The notes under the pieces were generated by a model, which was given only the letters and a program-made list of their open reading frames with translations, was not told where the DNA came from and did no database searches. Shown piece after piece: positions 36,100 through 43,337 of a DNA stretch of 56,532 bases (its first letter is position 1; every line of letters starts with the position of its first letter). Where the stretch lies: contig CAMDIH010000004.1 in the NCBI GenBank assembly GCA_945898515.1, forward strand, positions 1-56,532. Reading direction: 5' to 3'. Origin of the DNA: Candidatus Neomicrothrix parvicella RN1. Its GTDB lineage: Bacteria > Actinomycetota > Acidimicrobiia > Acidimicrobiales > VFJN01. The translations under genes were made by a program, and so were the position numbers.

Positions 36100-36144
36100 A
36101 TCGTACTCGTTGGCGGGTCTTCTGACAGTGGCGTCAGGTACGCT
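36100..36144. promoter_or_regulatory. divergent leaderless promoters of two amidohydrolases
   Basis: TACGAT (minus, 36105-36100) ends 6 nt before ATG 36093. TACGCT (plus, 36139-36144) ends 6 nt before ATG 36151. Operator-like site 7 at 36122-36137 abuts the plus -10. Confidence 0.5.
36122..36137 (+). promoter_or_regulatory. operator-like palindrome 7 (CTGACAGTGGCGTCAG)
   Basis: Arms CTGAC and GTCAG are perfectly complementary. It lies in the 57-bp spacer between two divergent amidohydrolase genes, directly before the plus-strand -10. Confidence 0.62.
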
Positions 36145-36150
36145 CCGCCC

Positions 36151-37011
36151 ATGATCGTGGACGGTTGGGTGAACTTGATCCCCGAGGCCTTTGCGGCCCG
36201 GTGGGTGGCGAAGGATTCGCAGCAGGGCGTGGTGGAGTTGTTTGGCTCAGACCTGGCCAAGAGCCCCACCGCCGAGGGCCTGCTGGCGGCGCTGGACGAA
36301 GCGGGCATCGACATCGGGGTGCTCACCAGCGGCCTATCGGACCCGGAGCGTACCCACCGGATCGGTGGGTACGCCGCCGAAGATTTCCTGGCCATCGCCG
36401 AGCAGTACCCCGGCCGCTTCCTCGTGTCCCCCACCGTGGAGCGGGCCGAAAAACCCGGTCGCAACGTGGCCCGTATCCGGGAACTGGCCCAACACCCCGA
36501 CGTAGTCATGGTGCGGATCACCCCACTGGTGGAGCAGTACGAACTGAACCACCGCCTCTACTACCCCATCTACGCCGCCTGCGAGGAACTCGCCCTACCG
36601 GTGTCGATCAACATCGGTATCCCCGGCCCGCAGGTGCGCTCGCGCTGTCAGGACCCGGTGCTGTTGGAAGACGTGCTGATCGACTTCCCCGGCCTCACCG
36701 TGATCGGGGCTCACATGGGCCACCCCTACGAGGCGCTGCTCATCCAGTACATGCTCAAGTGGCCGTCGCTGTACCTCATGACCTCGGCCTACCTCGCCAC
36801 CTACATGGACGCGGCGCTGGTGAAGTTCATGGACTCCTCCCGGGGCCGGGGGCGGGTGCTGTTTGCCTCCGACCATCCGGTGATCCCCGCCGCCAAGGCC
36901 CTCACCGCCGCCCGACAACTGCCGTTGTCCGACGAGGGCCGCGACCTCTTCCTCGGCGATGCCCTCCATCGCATCCTCACCCAGCGCCGCCCCTCACTCC
37001 GCTCGGTCTAA
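36151..37011 (+). CDS. amidohydrolase-2 family protein (short type)
   Basis: 286-aa member of the amidohydrolase-2 superfamily, shorter than its four ~400-aa relatives here. It starts MIVDGWVNLIPE, so the usual HxH after the first strand is replaced by WVN. Later strands read VSINIGIPGP and VIGAHMGHPYE (metal-region histidines), with FASDHPVIP near the end. Loss of the first HxH pair suggests altered or single-metal chemistry, as in some decarboxylases. The frame is open upstream to 36052, but ATG 36151 fits the -10 box and family length. Its last 18 bases overlap the convergent crotonase gene. Confidence 0.85.
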   Translation: MIVDGWVNLIPEAFAARWVAKDSQQGVVELFGSDLAKSPTAEGLLAALDEAGIDIGVLTSGLSDPERTHRIGGYAAEDFLAIAEQYPGRFLVSPTVERAEKPGRNVARIRELAQHPDVVMVRITPLVEQYELNHRLYYPIYAACEELALPVSINIGIPGPQVRSRCQDPVLLEDVLIDFPGLTVIGAHMGHPYEALLIQYMLKWPSLYLMTSAYLATYMDAALVKFMDSSRGRGRVLFASDHPVIPAAKALTAARQLPLSDEGRDLFLGDALHRILTQRRPSLRSV

Positions 37012-37770
37012 CCCCTTCAACCGCTCCCCGATGGCCCGGTACTCCGGGGTGTCATGCGACGCACTCTCGGCGGCGAGCCCCTCGCGCAGGATGTGATCAG
37101 CGTTGGCCTTGAGGCGCTGATTCAGTAGCGCCTTGGTGGCTTGAACCGCCTGGGGGGGCTGGGCGGCCAAGCGATGGGCGTAGGCGGTGGCCTGCTCCAG
37201 AAGTTCCTCGGCGGGTACGGCGAAGTTGGCCATCCCAAGTTCCACCGCTTCCGCGGCGGAGAGACGGTCGCCGGTGAGGAGGTACTGCTTGGCCCGCAAC
37301 AGACTCGTCATGGCCGGCCAGGTCAGCGCCCCACCATCGCCAGCCACCAGGGCCACCGACACGTGGGTGTCGGCCAAAAAAGCGTCCTGCGCCATGAACA
37401 CGATGTCGCACAGGGTCACGATCGTGCAGCCCAGGCCCACCGCCGGACCGTTCACCGCCGCCACCACCGGAACCGACACGTTGAGCATCTCTTCCACCAG
37501 CCGACGGGCCAGGTGCAAGCTTTCCCGCCGCACCTCCAGGTCCACCCGGCGGCGCTCGAAATCCTCGTAACTCCCGCCGGCGCTGAAGGCCTTGCCGGCA
37601 CCGGTGAGCACCACCGCACGGCACGCGTCGTCCCGTTCCACCTCCCCCCACAGCGCCACGAACTGGGCGTGGAGGTCCTCGGTGATTGCGTTGAGCGTGG
37701 TCGGCCGATTGAGGGTGACCCGCCGCACCGGTCCGTCCTGCGCCACGTCGATCCCGTCGAGGTCGTACAT
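36994..37770 (-). CDS. crotonase-family protein lacking hydratase glutamates
   Basis: 258-aa crotonase with SAGGSYEDF and NGPAVGLGCTIV oxyanion-hole segments and the trimer-forming C-terminus. At the two hydratase Glu positions the sequence has Thr116 (GLGCTI) and His136 region (LADTHVS). Simple hydration is therefore unlikely; enoyl-CoA isomerase, hydrolase or lyase activity fits better. Only 17 bp separate its ATG from the divergent SDR start. It overlaps the 3' end of the short amidohydrolase gene by 18 bp, tail to tail. Confidence 0.88.
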   Translation of the reverse strand: MYDLDGIDVAQDGPVRRVTLNRPTTLNAITEDLHAQFVALWGEVERDDACRAVVLTGAGKAFSAGGSYEDFERRRVDLEVRRESLHLARRLVEEMLNVSVPVVAAVNGPAVGLGCTIVTLCDIVFMAQDAFLADTHVSVALVAGDGGALTWPAMTSLLRAKQYLLTGDRLSAAEAVELGMANFAVPAEELLEQATAYAHRLAAQPPQAVQATKALLNQRLKANADHILREGLAAESASHDTPEYRAIGERLKGLDRAE

Positions 37771-37773
37771 AGT

Positions 37774-37779
37774 TAGGAT
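37774..37779 (+). promoter_or_regulatory. -10 hexamer TAGGAT, leaderless SDR promoter
   Basis: TAGGAT ends 8 nt before ATG 37788 inside a 17-bp divergent spacer, so there is no room for a leader on either side. The spacer centre is the palindrome AGGATCCT; the seven-site palindrome is absent. Confidence 0.45.
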
Positions 37780-37787
37780 CCTTGTCT

Positions 37788-38525
37788 ATGGAGGGCGGCC
37801 CGAGGGTAGCGATCATTACCGGGGGTAGCCGCGGCATTGGCCTGGCCTGTGGGCGACGGCTCGTAGACCAGGGCTACGACGTAATGCTCACCGCCCGCCA
37901 CCCCGCCCGCTTGCAGGCCGCCGCCGAGACCCTCGGGGCTCGCTACCTGGCGAGCGACAGTACCGACCCCGATGCCTTCGCCGCCGTGGTGAGCGCCGCC
38001 GGTCGGGTAGACCTGCTGGTGCACGCCGCCGGGGTGCTCGATGGCACCTTCGTCCGCAAAGAATCGCTGGCCACTTTCGAAGCGGTCCTGCGCACCAACC
38101 TCACCTCGGCCTTGGTGGTAACCCAAGCAGTGTTGCCAGCGATGCCGGCCGGCGGCCGCATCGTGTTCTTGTCGTCGTCGTCCGCTCATGCCCCCCAGTC
38201 GGGGAAGTCGGCCTATTCGGCTTCCAAAGCGGGCCTCGGGGCCTTCGCCGGTGCCCTGGCCCAAGAAGTGGAACGCGACGGCATCAGCGTGCACCTGGTC
38301 ACCACCGGCCCGGTGGCCACTCCGATGCTCGACGACGTGCACTTCCCCATGCATGCCCTCGCCGCCGACGACGTGGCCCGCACCGTGCAATGGCTCGATT
38401 CGTTGCCGGGCAACATGGTGCTGCGCGAAATCGAGATCTCGTCGGTGGCCACCGGCCCCTTCACCCCCGAGCCGTTCATCCCCACCGCCGCCCGGAACCT
38501 CGGCCGCCACGACATTCCCCACTAA
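37788..38525 (+). CDS. short-chain dehydrogenase/reductase
   Basis: 245-aa classical SDR: TGGSRGIGLACGRRL, then LTARHPARL after beta2 (NADP(H)-type), HAAGVLDG replacing the usual NNAG, FLSSSSAHAP and AYSASKAGL with the catalytic residues. ATG 37788 is preferred over an in-frame TTG at 37782. The C-terminus lacks the VDGG motif. The substrate is unknown; it stands alone on the plus strand between the crotonase and the convergent sulfatase. Confidence 0.87.
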   Translation: MEGGPRVAIITGGSRGIGLACGRRLVDQGYDVMLTARHPARLQAAAETLGARYLASDSTDPDAFAAVVSAAGRVDLLVHAAGVLDGTFVRKESLATFEAVLRTNLTSALVVTQAVLPAMPAGGRIVFLSSSSAHAPQSGKSAYSASKAGLGAFAGALAQEVERDGISVHLVTTGPVATPMLDDVHFPMHALAADDVARTVQWLDSLPGNMVLREIEISSVATGPFTPEPFIPTAARNLGRHDIPH

Positions 38526-38532
38526 CCGCCCG

Positions 38533-40803
38533 TCACTGGGTCGCCAAAAAATGCTGGGCCTCCTGCTCCGGGTCCACCAGGGGGAGACCATCCACCTCGA
38601 TCACCACCCGATCCAGGGTGGCGGTGCACTCGAAGCGGCCCCGGTAATCGCCGTCGGCCGGTGAGAAGTCGGGGGACCATCCCGCCGAAAGACCCGCCCC
38701 GGTGAGGGAAAAACGGCTCCACACCGAGCGGCGAATCTCGCCGCTGGCCACCACCACACCGTCGACGAGCAGTTCGGCCTGCGGTGGCGTGAAGCGGAAG
38801 GTCAGCACATGATCGCCCGGCGCCAGAGACACCAGTGGAGCCTCAATGCGGTAGAGCCGCCAGCTGAGCAGATTGTGCACGTAGCAGAGCCGCCCATCGG
38901 CCAGCAGATGAAACGACCAGCCGCCCAGCACCGAACCCTGCACCGCCAATACGCCTTCGAGCACGTCGGTCTCCGGTTCCACCGTGAGGTAGGCGTTGAT
39001 CGTGTGCGCTCGCGCCCGAACGTTGACCGCCACGTTCTCCGGTACCGGGGACCGCCCCGGCCAATAGGTGTACTGCGAACGCGACGGGATCGAACTCGTG
39101 CGCCCGAAGACCAGTTCGGAGAAGGGACGGTTGTCTAGCGGCAGCACCCCGTTGCGCTCCGCTTCCTCCCACCAGCGGTCGATCATGGTGGCGAGTCGTT
39201 CGGGGTGGGCGGCGGCGAGGTCGTGACATTCCGACGGATCGGCCCGCAGGTCGTAGAGCTCCCACACCACCTCCTCGAGCCCCGGTGCCTCTACCTGGAT
39301 CTCCTGGTAGGTCACCGCCTTCCAGCCCGCGTCGTACAACGCCCGGCAGCCGAACATCTCGTAGTACTGCGTCGTGTGGCACTCGGGGGCATCGGCGCTG
39401 GCGAAGGTGGAGGCGATACTCACGCCATCGAGCGGTCGTTGCGCTACCCCGGCCACCACGGCAGGCGCCTCGATGCCAATGAGATCGAGCAACGTGGGGG
39501 CCAGATCGATGGCATGCACGTACTGCGAACGCACCTCGCCACGCGCCGGCAGGCCGGCGGGCCAATGCACAATGAGCGGATCGGCCACTCCCCCCTCGTG
39601 GGTCTCGCGCTTCCAGCGCCGGAAGGGTGTGTTACCCGCCACCGTCCACCCCCACGGGTAGTTGTTGTGCAGCCGCGGCCCTCCGATCTCGTCGATTCGT
39701 GCGTCGGCCTCCTCCACCGTGGAAGGCAGCGCGTTCCACACCCGGGCGTCGTTGAGGGAACCGGTGGGGCCACCCTCGGAGGAGGCACCGTTGTCTGAGA
39801 GCAGCACGATCACGGTGTTGTCCAACTCGCCGAGGGTGTCGAGACGGTCGACCAGCCGACCGAGTTCGTGGTCGGTGTGCGAGAGATACGCCGCGAAGGC
39901 CTCCATGTAACGCGCGTAGACGCGCCGCTCCACCGGCGACAGATCGGCCCAGGCCGGCACCCAGTCGGGACGGGGCGACAACTCGGTGTGATCCGGCAGC
40001 AGGCCCTCGGCCTTCTGCCGGGCCAGCGCCACCTCGCGGGCGTGGTCCCACCCCTGCTCGAAGTGACCGCGGTAGCGATCCAGCCAGGCGGCGGGGGCTT
40101 GATGCGGCGAATGGCAGGCCCCGGTGGCCAGGTAGAGAAGCCAGGGCTTCTCCACATCCACGTTGCGGAGATCCTCGAGGTACTCAATGGCATGGTCTAC
40201 GAGATCTTCGGTGAGGTGGTAGCCGTCGTCGTAGGAGCGGGGCGGTTCCACATAATGACTGTCGTGCACCAGGGCCGGCACAAACTGATGCGTTTCACCG
40301 GGGAAGAACCCGTAGAAGCGCTCGAAGCCGCGCCCTAAGGGCCAGCGGTCGCGACGGGCACCGAGGTGCTCTTCGTCCTCCGGGGTGAGGTGCCACTTGC
40401 CCACCGCCCACGCCGCGTAGCCCTGCGGCACCAACATGGCCGGGAGCATCGAACACGACCGGGGGATACGAGCGTCGTAGCCGGGAAAACCGGTAGCCAG
40501 ATCCACGATACGACCCATCCCCACGGCGTGGTGGTTGCGGCCGGTGAGCACGCAGGCCCGGGTGGGCGAACACAGCGCGGTCGTGTGGAAACTCGAATAA
40601 CGCAGCCCCCCCGCCGCCAGCCGATCAATGGTGGGAGTGGCGATGGCGGATCCGTAGCACCCGAGTTGGGCGAACCCAACGTCGTCGAGGATGACCAACA
40701 GCACATTCGGCGCACCAGCGGGGGGTCGCGGTTCGGGGGGCCAATGGGCCTCTGAGTCCCAGTGATAGCGCCCGATCCGACCCTTAAACTCCTCTGGTTC
40801 CAC
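38533..40803 (-). CDS. arylsulfatase (type I, formylglycine-dependent)
   Basis: 756-aa sulfatase. The formylglycine site is CSPTRACVLTGRN with Cys78, and metal ligands begin at Asp40-Asp41 (LLVILDDVGF). Other family motifs are AVGKWHLT, YLATGACHSPHQAP and LLSDNGASSEGG. A C-terminal beta-rich extension of about 200 residues (HVLTFRFTPPQAELLVDG) follows the sulfatase fold. No signal peptide is seen, so it appears cytoplasmic. Maturation needs a formylglycine-generating enzyme, not present here. The start is GTG at 40803. It is last in the BVMO operon, suggesting sulfated, perhaps steroidal, substrates; this is inference. Confidence 0.93.
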   Translation of the reverse strand: MEPEEFKGRIGRYHWDSEAHWPPEPRPPAGAPNVLLVILDDVGFAQLGCYGSAIATPTIDRLAAGGLRYSSFHTTALCSPTRACVLTGRNHHAVGMGRIVDLATGFPGYDARIPRSCSMLPAMLVPQGYAAWAVGKWHLTPEDEEHLGARRDRWPLGRGFERFYGFFPGETHQFVPALVHDSHYVEPPRSYDDGYHLTEDLVDHAIEYLEDLRNVDVEKPWLLYLATGACHSPHQAPAAWLDRYRGHFEQGWDHAREVALARQKAEGLLPDHTELSPRPDWVPAWADLSPVERRVYARYMEAFAAYLSHTDHELGRLVDRLDTLGELDNTVIVLLSDNGASSEGGPTGSLNDARVWNALPSTVEEADARIDEIGGPRLHNNYPWGWTVAGNTPFRRWKRETHEGGVADPLIVHWPAGLPARGEVRSQYVHAIDLAPTLLDLIGIEAPAVVAGVAQRPLDGVSIASTFASADAPECHTTQYYEMFGCRALYDAGWKAVTYQEIQVEAPGLEEVVWELYDLRADPSECHDLAAAHPERLATMIDRWWEEAERNGVLPLDNRPFSELVFGRTSSIPSRSQYTYWPGRSPVPENVAVNVRARAHTINAYLTVEPETDVLEGVLAVQGSVLGGWSFHLLADGRLCYVHNLLSWRLYRIEAPLVSLAPGDHVLTFRFTPPQAELLVDGVVVASGEIRRSVWSRFSLTGAGLSAGWSPDFSPADGDYRGRFECTATLDRVVIEVDGLPLVDPEQEAQHFLATQ

Positions 40804-40818
40804 GCGGGGGTCCTCTCC

Positions 40819-41685
40819 TTAGCAGTGGTACACACGCTCGGCATTGGTGGCGAACAACTGGGCACGGTCGTGGTCGTTCAGCCCGGCGGTCACCGTGGCA
40901 AAGGTGGTGTAGAGCTCGTCGAAACTGCCGTGTATCCCATCCACCGGGAAATTACTGGCGAACATGCACCGGTGAACCCCGAAGGCTTCGATGGCGTACT
41001 CGAGCCAGGGGGCCAAGGCCGCCACCTGCATCGACCCCAGCGGCATCGCCAACCCCGACAGTTTGCACACCACCTGCTCACCGGCCCCGGCCAGCGCGGT
41101 GATACCGGCCTTCCACAGCGCGAACTCCTCGGGGGTGTTGGCCCGGGGCCAGCCGGTGTGTTCCACCACCACGACGAGACTCGGAAAGTTCTCCAGGCCA
41201 GCCGCCGCGGCGAGAAGTTGATCGGGCCGCGCCATCAACTCGAACACCAGACCCCGCTCTTGCAGACCCCGCAGCACCTCGGCGGCGGGAAGGGGACCAC
41301 CACTCATCCCCATGGGACGGACGCCCCGAAAGCGTGACGCAGCCATCTGTTCGTCGATCAGGGCCAGGGCCTGCGCAACGGTGTCGGTAGGGGGAAGGCC
41401 GCCGATGATGGCCGCCAGGACGCCATCGGCCTCCGCTCGCTCGTCGAGTTCGAGCGTCTCGGCGATCGAGTGGCCGCCCGTGGCGGCGGCCACGTTCACC
41501 AGTTTTTCCACGTTCCACCCCGCCGACTCGGCCCGGTAGATGGGCACGTCGAACCGGCGCGACATCCCCGACACGTCGCCCATGTTCAGGGCCTGACGAC
41601 CCGAGAGATACGGGTACCAGTCGGTGCGGGCCGGATCCCACAGATGCACATGCGCATCCACCACCCGGGTGGGGCGAGCGGTCAT
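40819..41685 (-). CDS. amidohydrolase-fold lactonase-like hydrolase
   Basis: 288-aa TIM-barrel protein of the lactonase/LigI-like branch. DAHVHLWDP at the N-terminus holds the HxH metal motif; VVVEHTGWPR and CMFASNFPVDG carry later active-site residues. ATG 41685 overlaps the upstream stop (ATGA); a longer frame to 41721 is inside that gene. Because a Baeyer-Villiger monooxygenase, which makes lactones from cyclic ketones, is encoded in the same operon, lactone opening is an attractive role. That assignment is inferred from context and subfamily only. Confidence 0.85.
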   Translation of the reverse strand: MTARPTRVVDAHVHLWDPARTDWYPYLSGRQALNMGDVSGMSRRFDVPIYRAESAGWNVEKLVNVAAATGGHSIAETLELDERAEADGVLAAIIGGLPPTDTVAQALALIDEQMAASRFRGVRPMGMSGGPLPAAEVLRGLQERGLVFELMARPDQLLAAAAGLENFPSLVVVVEHTGWPRANTPEEFALWKAGITALAGAGEQVVCKLSGLAMPLGSMQVAALAPWLEYAIEAFGVHRCMFASNFPVDGIHGSFDELYTTFATVTAGLNDHDRAQLFATNAERVYHC

Positions 41686-43337
41686 CGACCCACCAGCGCT
41701 CGCAACGTGGCGTCGAACCACTCGGGGAGTTCCGGACCTCCAAAGACGATGCTGCCGCTCGGGTGCGGGTGGCTACGCAAACCACACCAGCCAGCGCCGG
41801 TCACCAACTCCGCCCCCGCAAGGTCGATGCCCGCAGGGCTGCAAAGCAGGTGGGCGGTGAGTTCGCCGATCGGACCGAGGGCATCGTGACCCAGCGCCTC
41901 CATGCTCACCGCGAACGCCGCCACGCGCTCCCCGGTAGCGCGCCGAGAGGCGCGCGCCAACTGCGCCACCGACTGGGCCCGGCTGCGGCCACCGGCGGTG
42001 GTGGCATCGGTGAGGGTCACCAACCGAAGCGGACGGTCCGCCACCGTGGCGTAATCGGCCACGGCGCGCGCCCACCCGGCGTCGCGGTGGATGTGGTCCA
42101 CCACTTCGGCGTGCTCGGCGAGCAACCGCTCCCAACCGCTCACCCCCCCGGGCGCCGCGGGGGTGCCGTGCAGGGCCACCACCACCGCATCAGGGGCGCC
42201 TACCCGATTGACGGCGGCGGCTAACGCCTCGGCCGCCCCCGCGAACCCGCCCGCCGGGGCGGCGGCGACGGCGGTGCAGGTGACGCCCCGGGCCGCCAGG
42301 GCCGCCGTGACCGCCGCCACCACCCCCGGCGGTTCACCCACGATGAAGCACGAACCCACCTTCCCCGCCCGGCCTTCCGCGGTGCCGGGATCGTCGAAGA
42401 TCGTGGCCAGGCGCGGATTGCTCCCACCGTTGGTCGCCTGCGTTGCCTCGGCCGGGGCCAGGACCGCCGCCGCGGCCGCCTCGAAGAGATGCGGCAACGA
42501 CCTCACGTCGTCGCTGCGAATGACCTCCAACAGTCGGGGTGCATCGATCAACGCCACCTCGGACCCGCCCGCAAAGAGCACGCGGCCGTTGCACCACCCC
42601 ACGTCCTCCCCCACCAGGTATGCCCCCAACGGTCCCAAATCCTCCGGCGCCGGCATCGACCCGAGCGACAGCCCGCCCGTCGCCGATGCGCCTCCACCAC
42701 CTCCGCCAGCGCTCCGGGCCCGGCCGAGCGCGGCGGTGACCATGCGGGTCAGAGCGATCGGTGACACGGCGTTGACCGTGACGCCGGGAGGCGCCTCGTT
42801 GCCCATCTGCCAGGTAAGGGAGGCGACGGCCCGCTTGGCACAGCCGTAGGCCCCGGTGTCCGCTGGTCGCCAGCCCGAGCCCGAGGTGACCCCGAGGACG
42901 CGGCCGTAGCGGGCCTCCGCCATGATTGGTAGCGCGGCGGCGAGGATGTTGAGGTACCCCTTGAGGTGCACCTCGAGCACCCCCCGCCAGTCCTGCTCCG
43001 TGCCCTTGGCGAAGCTCGTCGGCCGGGTGATACCCGCTACGTTCACCACCGCATCAAGCCGGTCCAGGTTCTCGAACAGATCGCGCACGGCCGCACCATC
43101 GGTCACCGACACGCCCGAGGCTCGGGCCGCGCCGCCGGCCGCGATGATGCGGCCCGCAGTGGTTTCGGCGGGGGCCGGGAGTTGCTCGGTGCCATCGAGG
43201 GACACCAGCGGGTCCATGGTGACCACGAAGGCGCCCTTCCGACCCACTTCGGTGGCGATGGCCGCGCCGATGCCACCACCCCCGCCGGTTACCACCACCA
43301 CCGGCTGCCCGGCGGCGGGTGCATCCGATCCGGTCAT
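41682..43337 (-). CDS. double SDR: active N-terminal domain fused to degenerate C-terminal SDR-like domain
   Basis: 551-aa fusion. Residues 1 to about 270 form an SDR with TGGGGGIGAAIA, NVAGITRP, GVTSGSGW and AYGCAKRAV, so the Tyr/Lys pair is present. A glycine/serine-rich loop (about residues 208-222) interrupts the substrate region. From about residue 320 a second Rossmann-like unit follows (VGSCFIVGEPPGVVAAVTAAL; VTLTDATTAGG) that lacks TGxxxGxG and YxxxK. It may be structural or bind an effector. It overlaps the BVMO stop and the lactonase-like start by 4 nt each, so it probably handles the alcohol/ketone step of that pathway. Confidence 0.87.
   Translation of the reverse strand: MTGSDAPAAGQPVVVVTGGGGGIGAAIATEVGRKGAFVVTMDPLVSLDGTEQLPAPAETTAGRIIAAGGAARASGVSVTDGAAVRDLFENLDRLDAVVNVAGITRPTSFAKGTEQDWRGVLEVHLKGYLNILAAALPIMAEARYGRVLGVTSGSGWRPADTGAYGCAKRAVASLTWQMGNEAPPGVTVNAVSPIALTRMVTAALGRARSAGGGGGGASATGGLSLGSMPAPEDLGPLGAYLVGEDVGWCNGRVLFAGGSEVALIDAPRLLEVIRSDDVRSLPHLFEAAAAAVLAPAEATQATNGGSNPRLATIFDDPGTAEGRAGKVGSCFIVGEPPGVVAAVTAALAARGVTCTAVAAAPAGGFAGAAEALAAAVNRVGAPDAVVVALHGTPAAPGGVSGWERLLAEHAEVVDHIHRDAGWARAVADYATVADRPLRLVTLTDATTAGGRSRAQSVAQLARASRRATGERVAAFAVSMEALGHDALGPIGELTAHLLCSPAGIDLAGAELVTGAGWCGLRSHPHPSGSIVFGGPELPEWFDATLRALVGR

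Noticed and set aside
37771..37787. Possible eighth operator in the crotonase/SDR spacer (GTTAGGATCCTTGTC)
   Set aside because: The GTTAG and TTGTC elements are present but in the wrong order and spacing for the CTRAC-N6-GTCA palindrome; the symmetry here is AGGATCCT.
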